Positions 36,472 through 48,909 of a stretch of DNA of 64,000 bases are shown here, piece after piece (within the stretch, counting starts at the first letter, position 1; each line of letters starts with the position of its first letter). The stretch is from Chrysemys picta bellii (taxonomy: Eukaryota; Chordata; Testudines; Emydidae), in assembly GCF_011386835.1 (NCBI RefSeq), contig NC_088798.1, forward strand, positions 4,340,001-4,404,000, written 5' to 3'. The notes under the pieces were generated by a model that saw only the letters and a list, made by a program, of their open reading frames with translations, did not search any database and had not been told where the DNA came from. Both the position numbers and the translations under genes were made by a program.

Positions 36472-37579
36472 GCTTAATTTTATTTAATCTGTTTTAATTT
36501 TTACTCTATTTTCTGGGGTGGGCTGGTTGGTTTGTGGCTGACTCGACTGTTTCTGGCTCACCTGTTTCCCACTCGGCTCCAGCGGTGGGAGGGCAGAGTT
36601 AAGGGTGTCAGGGCACATTCTTTAACTGGCTTTTGCCTGGCATTCCCAAGGCTTGGCTGTGCTGAACATGACCTTCACTCCGCGCTGATGAGGGGTTTTT
36701 TTTGGAGCTGTATGCTGGGCTGGACATGCCTCAGAGCTCTCCCCAAAGGGGCCTCGCCCGCTGAATGATTTTTGAGGCCAGTTGGCATCAAAGCACAGGA
36801 GAAGACATCTTTGGGCTGTTGTGCATGGCACTGGCCTAGCCATCAGGAGAGTTTTCATATCCCCAACTTCTCCACGGCCAGCCCCGGCTCCCTGTGTTGT
36901 CCTGGGCAAGACATGTGGTCTCAGATCCTTGAGGATACGGAGGCCTTGACCCTCTCAGCATGTGTAGGTGGGCTACCATCCCGTGAAATTCTCAGCCCCA
37001 CCCTGGCCACGCAGGTGGCCTATGCAATGCACAGGGAGATGTGGGTGCCTAAGGAGGGATCCTCAGCAGCCAGGCAGGTGAGCAGGGGCCGCCTAACCCC
37101 CCTCCCGCCCCCCCAGACTGAAATGGCAGGTAGAAGAGAGGGGGTTAGGTGCCTCAGCAGCTGGTCTGAGGGGCCTCTCCCGCTCCTTAGATAAATGGTG
37201 TTTGCTGCTAGGGCTTGGTCTGTCTCCTGTTCCCGCTCCATCCCTCACACTCACCCTATGGTTCTGTGTCCCCACCTGCCTCCCCCCCAAGCCTATTGGT
37301 GACCACACTCTGGTCCTCCATGTGGGGGCTGGCAGGTCCTAGGACATTAGGTGTGCTCTGAGCAAACCTAAGGGATTGGGCCCACTGAAGAGATACACCT
37401 TCCCCTGCTTAGCACATGAATCCCCTTTTCAAGGCCTGCACAGCTTTGGCTCGAATGAGGGCTCCAAGCCCCTCGGTAGCTTTGCCAATGTTGACCAGCT
37501 GCTCCGGTGCAGGTAGGGGGCATCCGAACAGCAACTTTGAAATGGCCAGTGGTGTCTAAAGCCCTCTGTATCTATCTAA
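36472..37579. other. Intergenic DNA, nothing recognised
   Basis: Last part of the GC-rich half. No gene, RNA gene or named repeat seen. Confidence 0.4.
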
Positions 37580-37740
37580 AATACCTTTAAGGAGCTGGGC
37601 CCTGGGTTCTCAATACCTCAGGTATCTCTATAAAATGGTGATCATAGCACCTCCTCTCTCTCCCCTTGGGTCTGTCTTTGTCTAGGTGGATGGGGGCAGG
37701 GACTGTCTCATGCCATGTGTGTACAATGGAGCCCTGACTT
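37580..37740 (+). mobile_element. MIR-like SINE fragment
   Basis: 'GGGTTCTCAATACCTCAGGT', 'ATCTCTATAAAATGGTGATC', 'ATAGCACCTCCTCTCTCTCC' and 'GGGGGCAGGGACTGTCTC' follow the sense order of the MIR core and 3' part. It is diverged. Confidence 0.5.
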
Positions 37741-39559
37741 CACTTCACACCACTGTACCCCGCCGAACGCTAAGTGCGCTGCTCACTACTTGAAGAGTGT
37801 GAACAGCAGCTCAACCTCCTACCAGCCGCCATTATTTTTGAAAAAGCACAGAGTGCGTGTTTTAGGGCAGTGTTTAGTAAAAATACCACACAGCATGGCC
37901 TCAAGAAAATATGTTTTTAATTCTGCAAGACAGACAAGTATTATGGAGTCATGGCAATGTAGTACATGGATCTGCCTCCACGGGCCGGAGGTCAAACACA
38001 GCCAATACAAGCTATTGAAAGACTGGATGCAACTGTACCTTGTAACAATACGGCAGCATGATACCAACAAGCCAAAAGCAGATATTGAGAGAGAACTGTG
38101 AAGAGAAATACCAGGCATACTTGTCAACAGCTGTATTCGATTTAAACTCTCTCCCTGTCAGTGCTACAGGGCTCGGTGCTGATTGCAGTTACACACAGGT
38201 ATTTGGAATCACTCCAGATTTATGCCAGTAGCATCCAGCATAAGGTTTCCCTTGGCTTTGGTAAATCCCACTTATATACTATTTAGAGAGAGAGAGAAAA
38301 AAATCAAGATCACTAACGTTCTTCCCACCTCCCCAGGTAATTTTAATTCTGTCATTTAGCTGGTCCAATAAAAGATATTCCCTCACCCGCCTTGTCTCTC
38401 TCCCTTAGTGTTCGATGCAGACTTAGATTCCCCTTCCCCCATGAGCAAGTTGCCAGTTATTTTTCTCATCTATAATAAAACCTCCAGTAACAAAAAGATG
38501 GGAGTTATAAAAGCCATTTACCCCAAGGTGGATATGGCAGCATCGCCAAACGTGAACACACGCAGCAAAGCGTGAGCGTCTGTCTTGGAGCTCACTGTGT
38601 AATTATTAAGTGTACACACCTGTGCAGTGGCCGCGATGGGTTAGGATGTAATCACAGCTCCCAGATTTCACTTTGCCAATTCCAGGCAAAGTGACTGTGT
38701 TAGGTGTAATGAATGTAAAGACCCAATTCTGCTCTCATTGATCGCAGTGGCAGCAGGATCTGGCCCTTACTGAGTAACCAGAGAGCCCAATTAGGATTTC
38801 AACTCTTACACTCTATATTAAAGTGAATGGAATTGGTGTGACTGGAGAATAAGGCCCTCACAAACTACTGTTTCTTCAGTGGGCAGTTTGGGTATCAGGT
38901 TTAAGATGCTCAAGCCCCATAGAGCTGAATCACTAGACTGATAGGTTTCGGAAATGATCAGGCACCCATGAACATGTCTTAGGTCTCCATGACCTATGGA
39001 AAGGAAGGAACCATAACTGAACTGAAGAAAGGAAATAGTAAAGAATAAACATGCGGTGAGTCTGATTTCATTTACACTAGTGCTATTGCTGTGTGTGTCA
39101 TCTCATCTCTGAAGAGATTTTAAATTGAAGCAAATTGCTCAGTACCATAGTCTCAGGATCCATGTGAAATTGATCAAGGAATGTAGAATCGTTGTGGGAT
39201 TGTATCCCCTAGCTCGCAATTGCTTTTACTCAGTTTTCAGTGAATGCCCTGTTGCTGGCCAAGTCAGGCCAGCGGTTTTGTTCCAGGCACACAAATGAAG
39301 CAGTGCTGAAGTGTGTATTTGTTTGTTAACTGGAGTTGAAATTGCTCATGATTTTGGAGACCTAGCACTATTTTGGCAACAACCAAAAACACAAACTCAC
39401 TCTAGTCTTGAACTGAGCCTTAAACAAAATCCATTTTCACTGCCTCAACCAGGAGAAACAAACACAGGTAACACCACAACATGCCAACTAGGCTGCATTT
39501 CTGAATTTATTAGAAACAGCTGTCAGTACATCCTTCTAAAACATTACATGTAAATGTGC
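37741..39559. other. Intergenic DNA between the GC-rich half and the PIK3R3 3' end
   Basis: AT-richer sequence. A 128-codon plus-strand frame (37,715 to 38,101) has no recognisable domain, though it is the longest frame in this lower-GC stretch. At 38,358 to 38,408 lies a fragment of the repeat seen at 4117. No MAST2-like 3' exon is visible. Confidence 0.4.
38358..38408 (+). repeat. Fragment of the 4117 to 4203 repeat
   Basis: 'GCTGGTCCAATAAAAGATAT' then 'CCTTGTCTCTC' align with the copy at 4117, about 85% alike by eye. Confidence 0.5.
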
Positions 39560-41533
39560 TTTATTGCAATTTTTTATTGCATTTTTTTTTTTTAAATCTA
39601 GAGCAAGTAGGCCCAGGATGTTTAGTGTCTGGGATTTAAAAGCCCGACCATCTATTAAAAAAAATACAGCAAAATCGTAACACATCTGGTGACAAGTACA
39701 ATGTTGAATTACTGATCTAGAAACTACAGTATGACTTGTCCAAAAACACTAACATACAATTAGTTTCCATATGAAGCAGTTTGTTTCTTTTTAAAAGTTA
39801 AACTACACAAATTCCTTTTTTTTTTTTTTAAACTACAGCATAAACGACAGAACAGGTTTTACACAAATAACAACAAGAGTACCAAAAAGTTACATGCTGG
39901 AATTCATATGGAGGAAAAAACAAAAACAAAAACACCCCCCCGCCCTCCAACAGCTTCATGAGAAGCCGGTTCTAAACAGAGGCAGTATCTCTTAGAAGAA
40001 GAAAAAAAATCAGATTAAAAAATGCAACATTAACACAAAGGTTATACAAAGGAGTGTGTGCTATCATTTCAGTCCGGACTACAAAAACCAAACATACAGT
40101 CATGGTTTGAACTGAGACCTGCCTTCATCTAACCAGTGCATTCAAAGTGATACATACCATTATCCTCCTTTGCACATTAGTTCTAGACAGGAGTTTGGTT
40201 AGATTGATTTAAAACATGCAAACATTACTGCATCTTGAAGGAAAACAAGAGTTTTTTTTTTTAAAGTAACCTTTGCTTTGAACACATTTTAATGCTCTTG
40301 TCCCAGAGTAAATAATTAAAAAAACTTCTAAACAATCCAATTAAAAAAAGAAATCATAGTCTAGACTCTCAAAAGCACATTGTCAAGATGTTCCTGATAA
40401 ACCCTTTTCATTTGAAGAAAACAAACCCAACTTTGTCTAAATGTGTGTAAAAACGTGCAAATAGTGAATTTTGTTTCAGGTTTAAGGGGCAGTGCCACTT
40501 ATGGCTAATGCATATAAATGTGTATGTGAATATATTTTACATAGAGCTATATACATACAGTACATATACACACACACAGATATGATGCAGACTGTTACAA
40601 TCCCATGGTGCTGTAAACTGCCAAACATACAAAATTAACAGGTTTAGTCAACTGTATTCTTATACGATGTAAAAGTCACTCACAAAAACAAAACAAAAAC
40701 AAAAAAACCCACCCAACAAAACAATCTACACACATTATACTTCAATGACGATCCGCAGGGCTAATTTCCCTGCTGGCATAAATGGGGCGGTAACCCCACT
40801 GAGGTGAATAGATTTATACCAGGGGGTTAATTTGGTTCCTGGCCATGGCTATGTCATTTTTAAACACAATTGTTTTTCCAAATGAAGTCAAGCCCATTCT
40901 ATGATCACACCACCACCCAGCAAGCACATTTAATGGAGTGGTGGTGAATTTACAGAAAAAAAATATACACTCTCACTTGTTAAAGCCACTATTCCAGCAA
41001 CATCAAATGGTAAAATCAGAGGAAATTAAAAATCAACGCCTAATTGAAAACGTTGTCTCATACTGATTGATCAGAGAGAGCCATTATTTCTATTGACCAA
41101 ATAGAACAGACGCCTGTACTTCATTTGCTGCAGAAGCCTGCATGCCAAGTATTTTAAGTCAAATTCTAAACCAATGCTACGTTTGCATTAGCCACAGAAT
41201 GGGGGTGGGTCTACTGCCAAAAGTGAAGAATAGGAGAGCTGCATTAAACATATGGAGCCAGCCCCAAAGACCAGTGTTTTAAGCACCATCATCTTTTAGA
41301 ACAGCTCACAAAACACACGGATAATCCTCAATCTCAGTCCTGTGGAACAAATGGTAAGGCCTCTAAAAGGCTTTCAAAATTCTTCCCTCCCCTCCCGCAG
41401 AAAATATTTCTGGCCACAGAATGTAAGCTTTGCAAAAGTTTGGACAAATTTTTCTAAAGCACTGTCAAAACATACTCCTGCCATATAGAATAATTAGCTG
41501 TATTGCTTTACCAACATGTCCTGTTATTATTTG

Positions 41534-41558
41534 GAGGGAGGGAGGGAGGGAGGGGAAA

Positions 41559-41591
<33 letters not shown>

Positions 41592-41608
41592 TGTGTGTGT
41601 GTGTGTGA
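41534..41608. repeat. Compound microsatellite (GGGA)n-(GAGAGT)n-(GT)n
   Basis: GGGA units are followed by GAGAGT/GAGTGA units and then a GT run. Plus-strand frames here read SESESE, and the reverse frame reads HTHTHS/SLSLSL. These are translations of the simple repeat, not a protein. Confidence 0.9.
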
Positions 41609-44090
41609 GACTTTGTTCTCTCCTCTTGCCTGCCCAGATTGTGCCAAAAGGAAACTAGTGGGACCGCAATGCAAGTTCCTTCAAATACCAACAGGAGATC
41701 TTTGTAAAAATAGTTGAGTAAGTCCTTTAAGACTTTCATCACTATCCCAACTGCTTTTTAAAACACACACTTTTTAAAATGTATAACCAATTATTCCAAG
41801 GCTTTCTATGCAAACGTTGAGACTAGAATCATTTTGGCATCTAATCTTTTGTGACTAAAGACAGGAGTCCTGTTCAAGTGCATTGTCCGTTCCTGCTCAA
41901 ACTACAATCAGAAGTTCAAGAAGCTGAGCCCAGATTTTCAACCCATTCTCTCACTTACTAAAGCCTCTGTGCATCTGACTTAAATTTGCCATTTGAAGCA
42001 AAAACTGGCATGAGTCTTTGTTCTTTCAGGAATATATTTTGACTCTGCTGTAAACAAAGCTGACATTAAGGTCGGAAGAAAAACAAAAGAATGTAGGATT
42101 CTAGAATATGGTTGAAAACAAAACGCCACTTCACCATAGTGCTGTTAAAACTGCATTTTGAACCTCTCTTACCCTCCCCCCACCCACAAAAAAGTACCTG
42201 TTTGATGTCTGCAAAATGCAGCACTTACAAGCCTCACTAACATTTCAGATTTTCATTCCCCGTTACAGAAAAAACAAACATTCAAACAACAGAAAAGAGA
42301 TTGTTCAAGTACCAAATATAAGGGGCTTTTCCAAGTGACACACCTTTAGCAATTCTGCTGTTTTAAACAGCCATAGTATTGAGTTACTGGACGTGTTGCC
42401 ATCCAAGTTGCACACACAGCAATGTTAGGGCAACCGAGATTCTCCCCAGCCCTTACAACTGCACTGAAAGCGTCACCATTCATTTCCACAGTCTCCATTA
42501 TGGCTGCTTGGCTTTAAAGAGGCCAAGATTTGCTTTGATTTCTGTCCTTCTGTGACATGAGTGTAGCCTGAGATTTGGGTATCATGTAAAGTAGATGGGC
42601 TTGATTCTCCTTTCACCTACACAGCTTTTCTTCAATGGAATCGCTTGCTTACACCAGTGTAAGTGAGAAAAGAATAGGGTCATTAGTTTGATTGAGGATT
42701 TCTTTTCTACCTCTGGAAGTGTGCACGCACATGGAGAAACCATGTTTGATCTTGGTGCAGAGAGTTGTACTGCCTCAGAACCCAGTACAGACCTAGGGAC
42801 ATGTGGTACATGGCAGGCATCGCGCCATCACTTCCAGGAACAGTTTAGACAACTTCTCTCCCCCTTTAACTGGAAAACGCACCACCATATATGTTCATAT
42901 TCTATTACACGGTGGTTCAAATACTCAATGAGACACCCTTGTTTTTAGGCTGCACCTGTGCTCGTTGGGAAAACTTTGCAGCAGCTTCAAACTGCATCTT
43001 ACCAACTCATCTCAACACCCCCACTCCTCACTTGTTCACAGTAAGACGTGACTGGTAAAGGAACTAATGGGAGGAGAGTTGGAAGTTTAGGAACTTCAGC
43101 AACACAACGTTCTTGGCTGATGTGCTGTGTACAGTGGGCACAATGGCAACTGTGGAAGTAGATCTGGTTTCCCCATTTGCGAAAAAGCAAAATACTGAAT
43201 CACCCCTGTTCCCTGCAAATATACTTCAAACAGATAGAAGAAACTGCATATTAGAAAGTCTCAATATCATTTCCCCCATTTAACACTGTGCAAAAAAAAG
43301 TTTTATTTAAATCTATATATATATATACTTAATACAATATGGGTCAGTGAGATCAGTACTACTCTAGCTGCAGTCAGGTAAGAAATGGCTGCTCCAATAA
43401 ACTGAGCATAAGTTCCCTATCTTTTGACCCTTGAAACCAGAACGTTTCTGCACTCTAGTCACACATGAGCATATTGTCTTCTGGTTTTTGGAAAAAAAAA
43501 ATTATTTTACTCCCTTTCTTTTGCCCTTATGTTCTCTCTTATGCATTTGTTTTAAGCTTGTTAACAGCTAATACTAGGGCCCAATCCTGCATATTGAGCC
43601 TAATTCCAATTTCTCTTTCAGTCATGAAAGGAGTGGCTCTGTGCGGCGTAACAGGGTTACACTGGTTTTATACCAGTGAGTGAGTAGGATCAGGCCAACT
43701 GGAGTGACTGGGAGCAGGAGCAGGCCCCCTAGTGGATTATACCTGCTATGTATTTCACTTGGTTTTATACCCATTTTTCACTTGCCACAAGTGCAAAAAC
43801 TGATGCAAAAGGAGGTGTGCAATGGCATGTGTGACCATAAAATGGGTAAAACACTAGCAAGCTGTAACTCGTGTGCCTAAATCAAGTGCAAAAAGGCACA
43901 TGGACAAATCAGGAGTCATCAGGGAGATAGGGATGGAGAAAGTGAGGAACTTTTAGGTTTTAATTTGAATATAGTCCTAATCTGAAATGTAGGGGGGAAA
44001 AGAATTAAAATGCTTCTAGATGGCTTTTAGCTTTCTGGATGGATGTATTGCTCATAAAAATGCAGCACCTGTGAAGGGTGAAGAAATTTG

Positions 44091-44109
44091 AAATGGGGGG
44101 GGGGGGGGG
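44091..44109. repeat. G homopolymer run
   Basis: A run of about 16 G within the putative 3' UTR (C run in the transcript). It is a possible length-variable site. Confidence 0.8.
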
Positions 44110-45154
44110 CAGATTCTGAGTTCATTCACAGCCCACTGTAAAGCCAAAGTCACTTCACAGAAGCCAATGGAATTACTCGGAATTTAGACAGGCATAACCA
44201 AGAGTGAAATCTGGCCTAACACATCACAAGCTCAGTGAGATTCAACTACAAGAAACCTTCAGAAGTAGTTCCACTTCCTGCACCACAGCCAGCGGTGCTG
44301 AGAAACTGAGCCAGGATTTAGTCTAATAATTGACCTTTGCTTGGTTAATATGAAAACCTATGTCACAGTTCAGATTGCAAGACACTTCACAGTTTGCAGA
44401 TTCTCACCAGAGTGAGTAGAGAATGAGGAACAACTCCATTGATTCCACTAGAGTTTCCAGTGGAAGTAAGAGAAGGCTCATGATGTAATGCAGTAGATTT
44501 TCTGGGCCTTTGAAAAATCTACCCAGTCTGTGTGTAGTCTAGATTGAAACCAACAGCAGGGAGAATGCTGGAGGGGCAAGAAATAAAGCATGAGAAGGAT
44601 GCTTTGCTGGCACTGGATTACCCGTAATTTAAGAGATGTGGCAAGTTGCTTTTATTTAAAAAAAAAAAAAAAAAGTCCATTTCTGACCTACAACTGGAAC
44701 AGCGAATCTAGGTTTTTGCTGAATAGGACAGACATTTTACCAGCAACATAGTAGCCAAACAAGGGAAACTGGGTCATTTGGCATGGGGCCTTGTGAGAGG
44801 AGAATGAGACTAACACATGAAACATCTACCAGCTTCAGTTTGTGGGGCTTTTCAAGCCTTGACAATTCTTCATTTGAAGATCACATTCTAGCTGGTTAAC
44901 CAGCAGCTGGGTTTAACCAGCGGCACATTAGTGCAAAATAAAGTGTTGCTTGGACATGCCAAGCAAGCTAAATTGCCCTTTCCACTATTATTTATCAGTG
45001 TTCAAGATCTGTCACAGCCCTACTCATGAATAAATAATGCTCTGCTTAACAGTATTTTATAGTGCCTTTGTTTGATTTCTCAGTGTAAACATTAATTAAG
45101 CCTCAACAACCTTGCCATTATTCCGTAGGGATTATAGATGGTTCAAGTTCAAAC

Positions 45155-45235
45155 AAGAAGTCAGTGGCAGGGTCAGGAACAGACCCAAGGGCTCCTGACT
45201 TGCAGTCCTGTGTCTTAACACTAGACTGTTTCCTT
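45155..45235 (-). mobile_element. MIR-like SINE fragment
   Basis: 'GTCAGTGGCAGGGTCAGGAA', 'CAGACCCAAGGGCTCCTGAC' and 'AACACTAGACTGTTTCCTTG' match the reverse-strand order of the MIR-type SINE 5' part. Confidence 0.55.
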
Positions 45236-45489
45236 GCCTGTGCAATTTACATACAGTGGGTATGAAACAAAATGCTACCACTAAAAACAGCAAAAATTTA
45301 ATTCTAAGGCCACACCCGGAATAATTACTTTGCCATTTGTGCTTTGTTGCCAAACAAAGCTACTCTTAGCTCATTCAGTTTTCCATTGTAGAGACTCAGT
45401 AGGAGCAAATCAAAATACTGAGTCAAGCATATAATAGGGACAACCTACATCTCTCTTCAAGTGCAATTATTCCTGGGCTTAAGCATTTT

Positions 45490-45585
45490 AGGAACACAGG
45501 ATTGCTGCACCAAGTCACACCCAGGGTCTGCCTACCCAGCATCTGACAGTATCAGATGCTTCAGCAGATGGCACAAGAGAACGTG
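45490..45585 (-). mobile_element. CR1-like LINE 3' fragment
   Basis: 'GGAACACAGGATTGCTGCAC', 'CAAGTCACACCCAGGGTCTG' and 'CAGTATCAGATGCTTCAGCA' correspond to the antisense of the CR1 3' tail. Short and diverged. Confidence 0.55.
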
Positions 45586-46986
45586 TAGTTTTTAGAATAG
45601 TCTATGCCTGTCTCATAGCAGAAGATCCACTTCCTCATTTGGCTACTACTTATCTGACTGCTGTGTTTACAAATAATGCAGGTTAATTTTTTATTATTGC
45701 TCAACACTAAACATGGCCATCCATAGCGGAACTAGATTCTACTAGCATAAAATCTTGAGTACCTGACTTCAGTGGAGTAACGGAAATCAGAATCTGGTCC
45801 TTGGTGAACAAGTCAAAGGGCATTTGTACGAATGAGCATACTATTTATAATAGAAAAAATCTGAGGACTAGTCTTCATGTAATTATTTGGTATAAGAAGC
45901 CATCCAGAAGCACTGCATTGCACCTTTTCTTTATACTTACATTACAAAAAAGTTACAAGGGTTTCAAAAGAATAGTTAATCATTCAGCAACAGAACTCAC
46001 AAAACATGAGTGGCCAGCTTCATTCTGGTTTACATTCCAAAGCATAGTATCTAAAAGATTTGGAAAGAAGTGTCCCAAAACAACAAACAAACAAAAAAAA
46101 CCATGGAAGAGGGGAGAGGGAGGAGGAGCAAATACATCAAATCAGACAGATTAGAGTTTTCAAAACCACACAAGAAGTTTTAGCTTTTCCTTTTATTTGT
46201 TTCAAGTTTTGGTGTAGAAAGTATATGTAGATGCTAATGCAACCTTCCCCCATAAGTGCTCAATCCAGCAACGAACAAAGTTTTGGTGGGTTCAATTTGG
46301 TTATAAACAACATTTCCTTTAAGCGAAGACCTGTAGTGCGGTTGAAACCAAAACTTTGTTACTGTTGGTAAAAAATAAAGCAACTTTTCTTTATAAGGAT
46401 TTTTTTCCTTTTAAATAACAACCTGAAGCTTTCCCGTAATTCCTTTGGTCTTCTCTCACCAAATTCCACGCCTCCTCAAGATAAGCCCTCATTTGGAAGT
46501 TCGGCTGAATTGCAGTGAAGCTGCTAAAATTAACAGAGAGCGCATTGCTGTATAGAGTTTCCCCCCCTAGTTTCTTGGAGTTTAAGACTGAAAGACGTTA
46601 CTGATGCCTCAATAGAGGCTTCAAAATTGTCTCCACAAGAACAAGAAAAAAAATCCCAATTAGAAGTTCTGCTGAAGGTGCCTGGCCAAAAATTATCTCC
46701 ACAAAATGTTTTGCTTCCAGTTTTTTTGGATGTGTTTATGTTGAGTTCATTCCCCCCAGAAGGAAACACAAAAGTATCAGTGTAAAAGCATAGCTGAGCT
46801 TTAGGTAGCACCAGGACACCTACACCCAAGTTGTCGTCTTGTTGCTGCTAGGCCTCTTTGATTCACATTCACAGAATCACTTCTTGTGCAAAACAAGCAG
46901 TCTAAGGAGAAAGAATGCCCTCAGAGTTCTAATAAAAACTGTAGAAAAGAATCCAAGATAGCCAACACTTTCCCCCTCCCCAAAAT

Positions 46987-47188
46987 TTATCTGCAAAGGG
47001 AGGGGGGCATCTGTGCGTAGACAGGATAGGCGAGCCTGACATTTAGGGAATCGTTGTGTTGAATGAGGGATGTCTGCTGGTAATGAAGGACTAATTCCTT
47101 AAGTGTGCTGTACAGGTTATATGGTTCTGCAAACCCATAACCCCTTGGAGTGCTGTAGATCACACAGTGTTTAACTTCACCATCAGCT
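46987..47188 (-). CDS. PIK3R3: PIK3R3 last coding exon: C-terminal half of the C-terminal SH2 domain
   Basis: This exon encodes 66 residues and the TAA stop (46,987 to 46,989). Its first base completes a split Val codon carried over from the exon at 48,355. The peptide runs [20 protein letters not shown] to the tail [13 protein letters not shown], matching p55-gamma, the 55-kDa regulatory subunit of class IA PI3-kinase. It forms the second half of the cSH2 domain, which binds phosphotyrosine in YxxM motifs of receptors and adaptors. The acceptor is TTGCAG at 47,189. The tail MPPSLCR has one more proline than human MPSLCR as I recall it. The gamma-type tail, unlike the AQQRR end of PIK3R1, supports PIK3R3 over its paralogue. 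Confidence 0.96.
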
Positions 47189-48354
47189 CTGCAAGGAAAG
47201 AAACAGGACAGTTTAACATGACAGTCTAAATGTCAACAGGCAACTAGTATAGCAAGGCTGATTTTGCATCAATAAAATAATGACAAAACTCTAGCTAGAA
47301 GATGAAGGGGATGTTATAATGGAGATTCTGGGCAGAAGATCTGCTTCTGGGAAGAGTGGTTAGACATTCTTACGAAGAGATCTTTCGAAGAGGCTTTCAC
47401 ATGGGGCAGCTCTTATCTCAGTACTCCAACCCCCACTGCTTACTTCTCAAACTTTCATTCCGAGGACCACTAAGAAAGGGCACTGCAGCCCAGAGACTTT
47501 GCTAACCGCTAACTTAGCTCCAGTCCAATTCTACTTTAGACTTGCTTTGTCTAGTTTCTTTCCATGGATTTTTGACAGAGGTAAGTGGACTGATTCTCAA
47601 AATGGCATTTCACCAGTAGCTTGTAGTTAGCCCAGAATGTTGGGCTACGTTTGGTAGTCGGCAAACACAGCATGGGTTCCCAAGTCAGTTCGTTATCTGA
47701 AGTTATAGTAATCAAGTCCCTAACTTGGCATTTACTGAAGCACCACAATTATTCCACAAGCCTGGGAACTATTTGCCAGAAAGATCAGATATTAGATAAT
47801 CCCCATGATGGAACTTTCATAATCCAAATCACAAGTAAAAGCAGGTTACATTATGCCATTTGAGTGCTATCTTGTGGCATAATACCAATCAACAGAAAGA
47901 ATATGCCTTTTCTGAAGTACTATCATTAGCTTAAACATAGCAGCCATATGGATCTGGAGTTGGCATGTCTGCAAATCAGACCAAATCTCAACGTGTGTCA
48001 CTTGGAACATTTCCGAATCCAAACTTTACTAATGTTCCTCACCAGAGAGCGACGTGAATATCTGGCCATAGATTATTATGGGAGTTTCTTACTGGAATGC
48101 TGCAGAACTATAGCCTAGTGATTACATGACTGAAGATCATAAGGACCACAAGACCTGTACCTCCAAACCAACAGCTTTCTGCAACAAAGTTGTGCCATTG
48201 TAACCTAGATGCATCTGCTGCATATTGTGCTCATTTGAATGTGTGAATTTTAAGGTGACTTGAATTCTCTAAAATAATTCAAATGGCAAAGATACTTGAG
48301 ATTGACAATCTAGAGGTTTCTGAGTAAGTTAAACCATAAAGAGAACAGACTTAC
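47189..48354 (-). other. PIK3R3: PIK3R3 intron
   Basis: GTAAGT donor at 48,349 to 48,354 and AG acceptor at 47,189 to 47,190. No repeat or RNA gene recognised inside. Confidence 0.85.
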
Positions 48355-48525
48355 ACCACAGAACAAGCGTAACATCCTTTCTTGCTACTCTCTCGAATTA
48401 AAAATGCTCCATCAGGTTTCCCACGGAGCAAATCTTCTGCTTGGATACGGTTGAGATCCCCAACAAACCAAGTTTTCTCATCATAATGTGGCAGGTTTTC
48501 ATCTTCTTCATTGACAAAGTAAGTA
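48355..48525 (-). CDS. PIK3R3: PIK3R3 exon: first half of the C-terminal SH2 domain
   Basis: The 171-bp exon gives 56 whole codons, [20 protein letters not shown] onward, with one base at the start and two at the end shared with neighbours. Acceptor CTCTAG, donor GTAAGT. It holds the acidic linker [15 protein letters not shown] that precedes the cSH2 domain, then the FLIRES phosphate-binding signature, whose Arg (residue 348 of the visible 427) contacts phosphotyrosine. GCYACSVV closes the exon. In the family this half of the domain reads the phosphotyrosine while the next exon reads the +3 Met pocket. The sequence is clearly p55-gamma-like (PIK3R1 has FLVRESS and NVGSSNR here). Confidence 0.96.
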
Positions 48526-48909
48526 CTAGAGAAAGAGGAGATGGAATTTGTTAGCTCAATAACCCAGTCGCAAAAGGAATAGTTATAAAGAGGAGGATTT
48601 ATTCCGCAGAAAGCATTCTAAAGGAAAATAAAATGAAGAAAAAAAAATACGTCTGGGAAGAGGCAGCTCAAGCTTGAAGACCAGCCTGCTAATATATTCA
48701 CTTAATGTCAACCAAGAATCCTTATTCAAAAGGTAGCCACATGCACATTAGCTGAAAACAGATGCTGGCTCACTGGACACAAAACTTTCCCTTAGGAAAA
48801 AACTCCAATCCTTTATACAGAAACTGGCATCTCATATTACTGAGCTCCTCAGTGGGAAGACCGGAGCTCTGCCACTTATCAGTGAGATTAAACGTACAAG
48901 GGCACTTAC
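48526..48909 (-). other. PIK3R3: PIK3R3 intron
   Basis: GTAAGT donor at 48,904 to 48,909 and AG acceptor at 48,526 to 48,527. Nothing recognised inside. Confidence 0.85.

Larger units (their letters stand above)
39560..46986 (-). other. PIK3R3: Putative PIK3R3 3' UTR with three poly(A) signal candidates
   Basis: Downstream of the TAA stop (46,987 to 46,989) no further coding exon is seen. AATAAA on the minus strand occurs at 46,192 to 46,197, followed by a GT-rich stretch near 46,160 to 46,175. It also occurs at 43,302 to 43,307, followed by a T run, and as a close pair at 39,573 to 39,578 and 39,560 to 39,565. These would give 3' UTRs of about 0.8, 3.7 and 7.4 kb. The stretch is AT-rich and mostly free of young repeats, as long 3' UTRs are, but old MIR and CR1 fragments lie at 45,155 and 45,490. 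Which site is used cannot be told from sequence. Confidence 0.4.

Noticed and set aside
37715..38101. 128-codon plus-strand frame, considered as a MAST2 or other 3' exon
   Set aside because: No resemblance to MAST2 or another family that I know. The first 26 bases overlap a MIR-like fragment, and there is no supporting splice evidence.
41465..41742. Frames with SESESE, HTHTHS and SLSLSL repeats
   Set aside because: Translations of a compound microsatellite.
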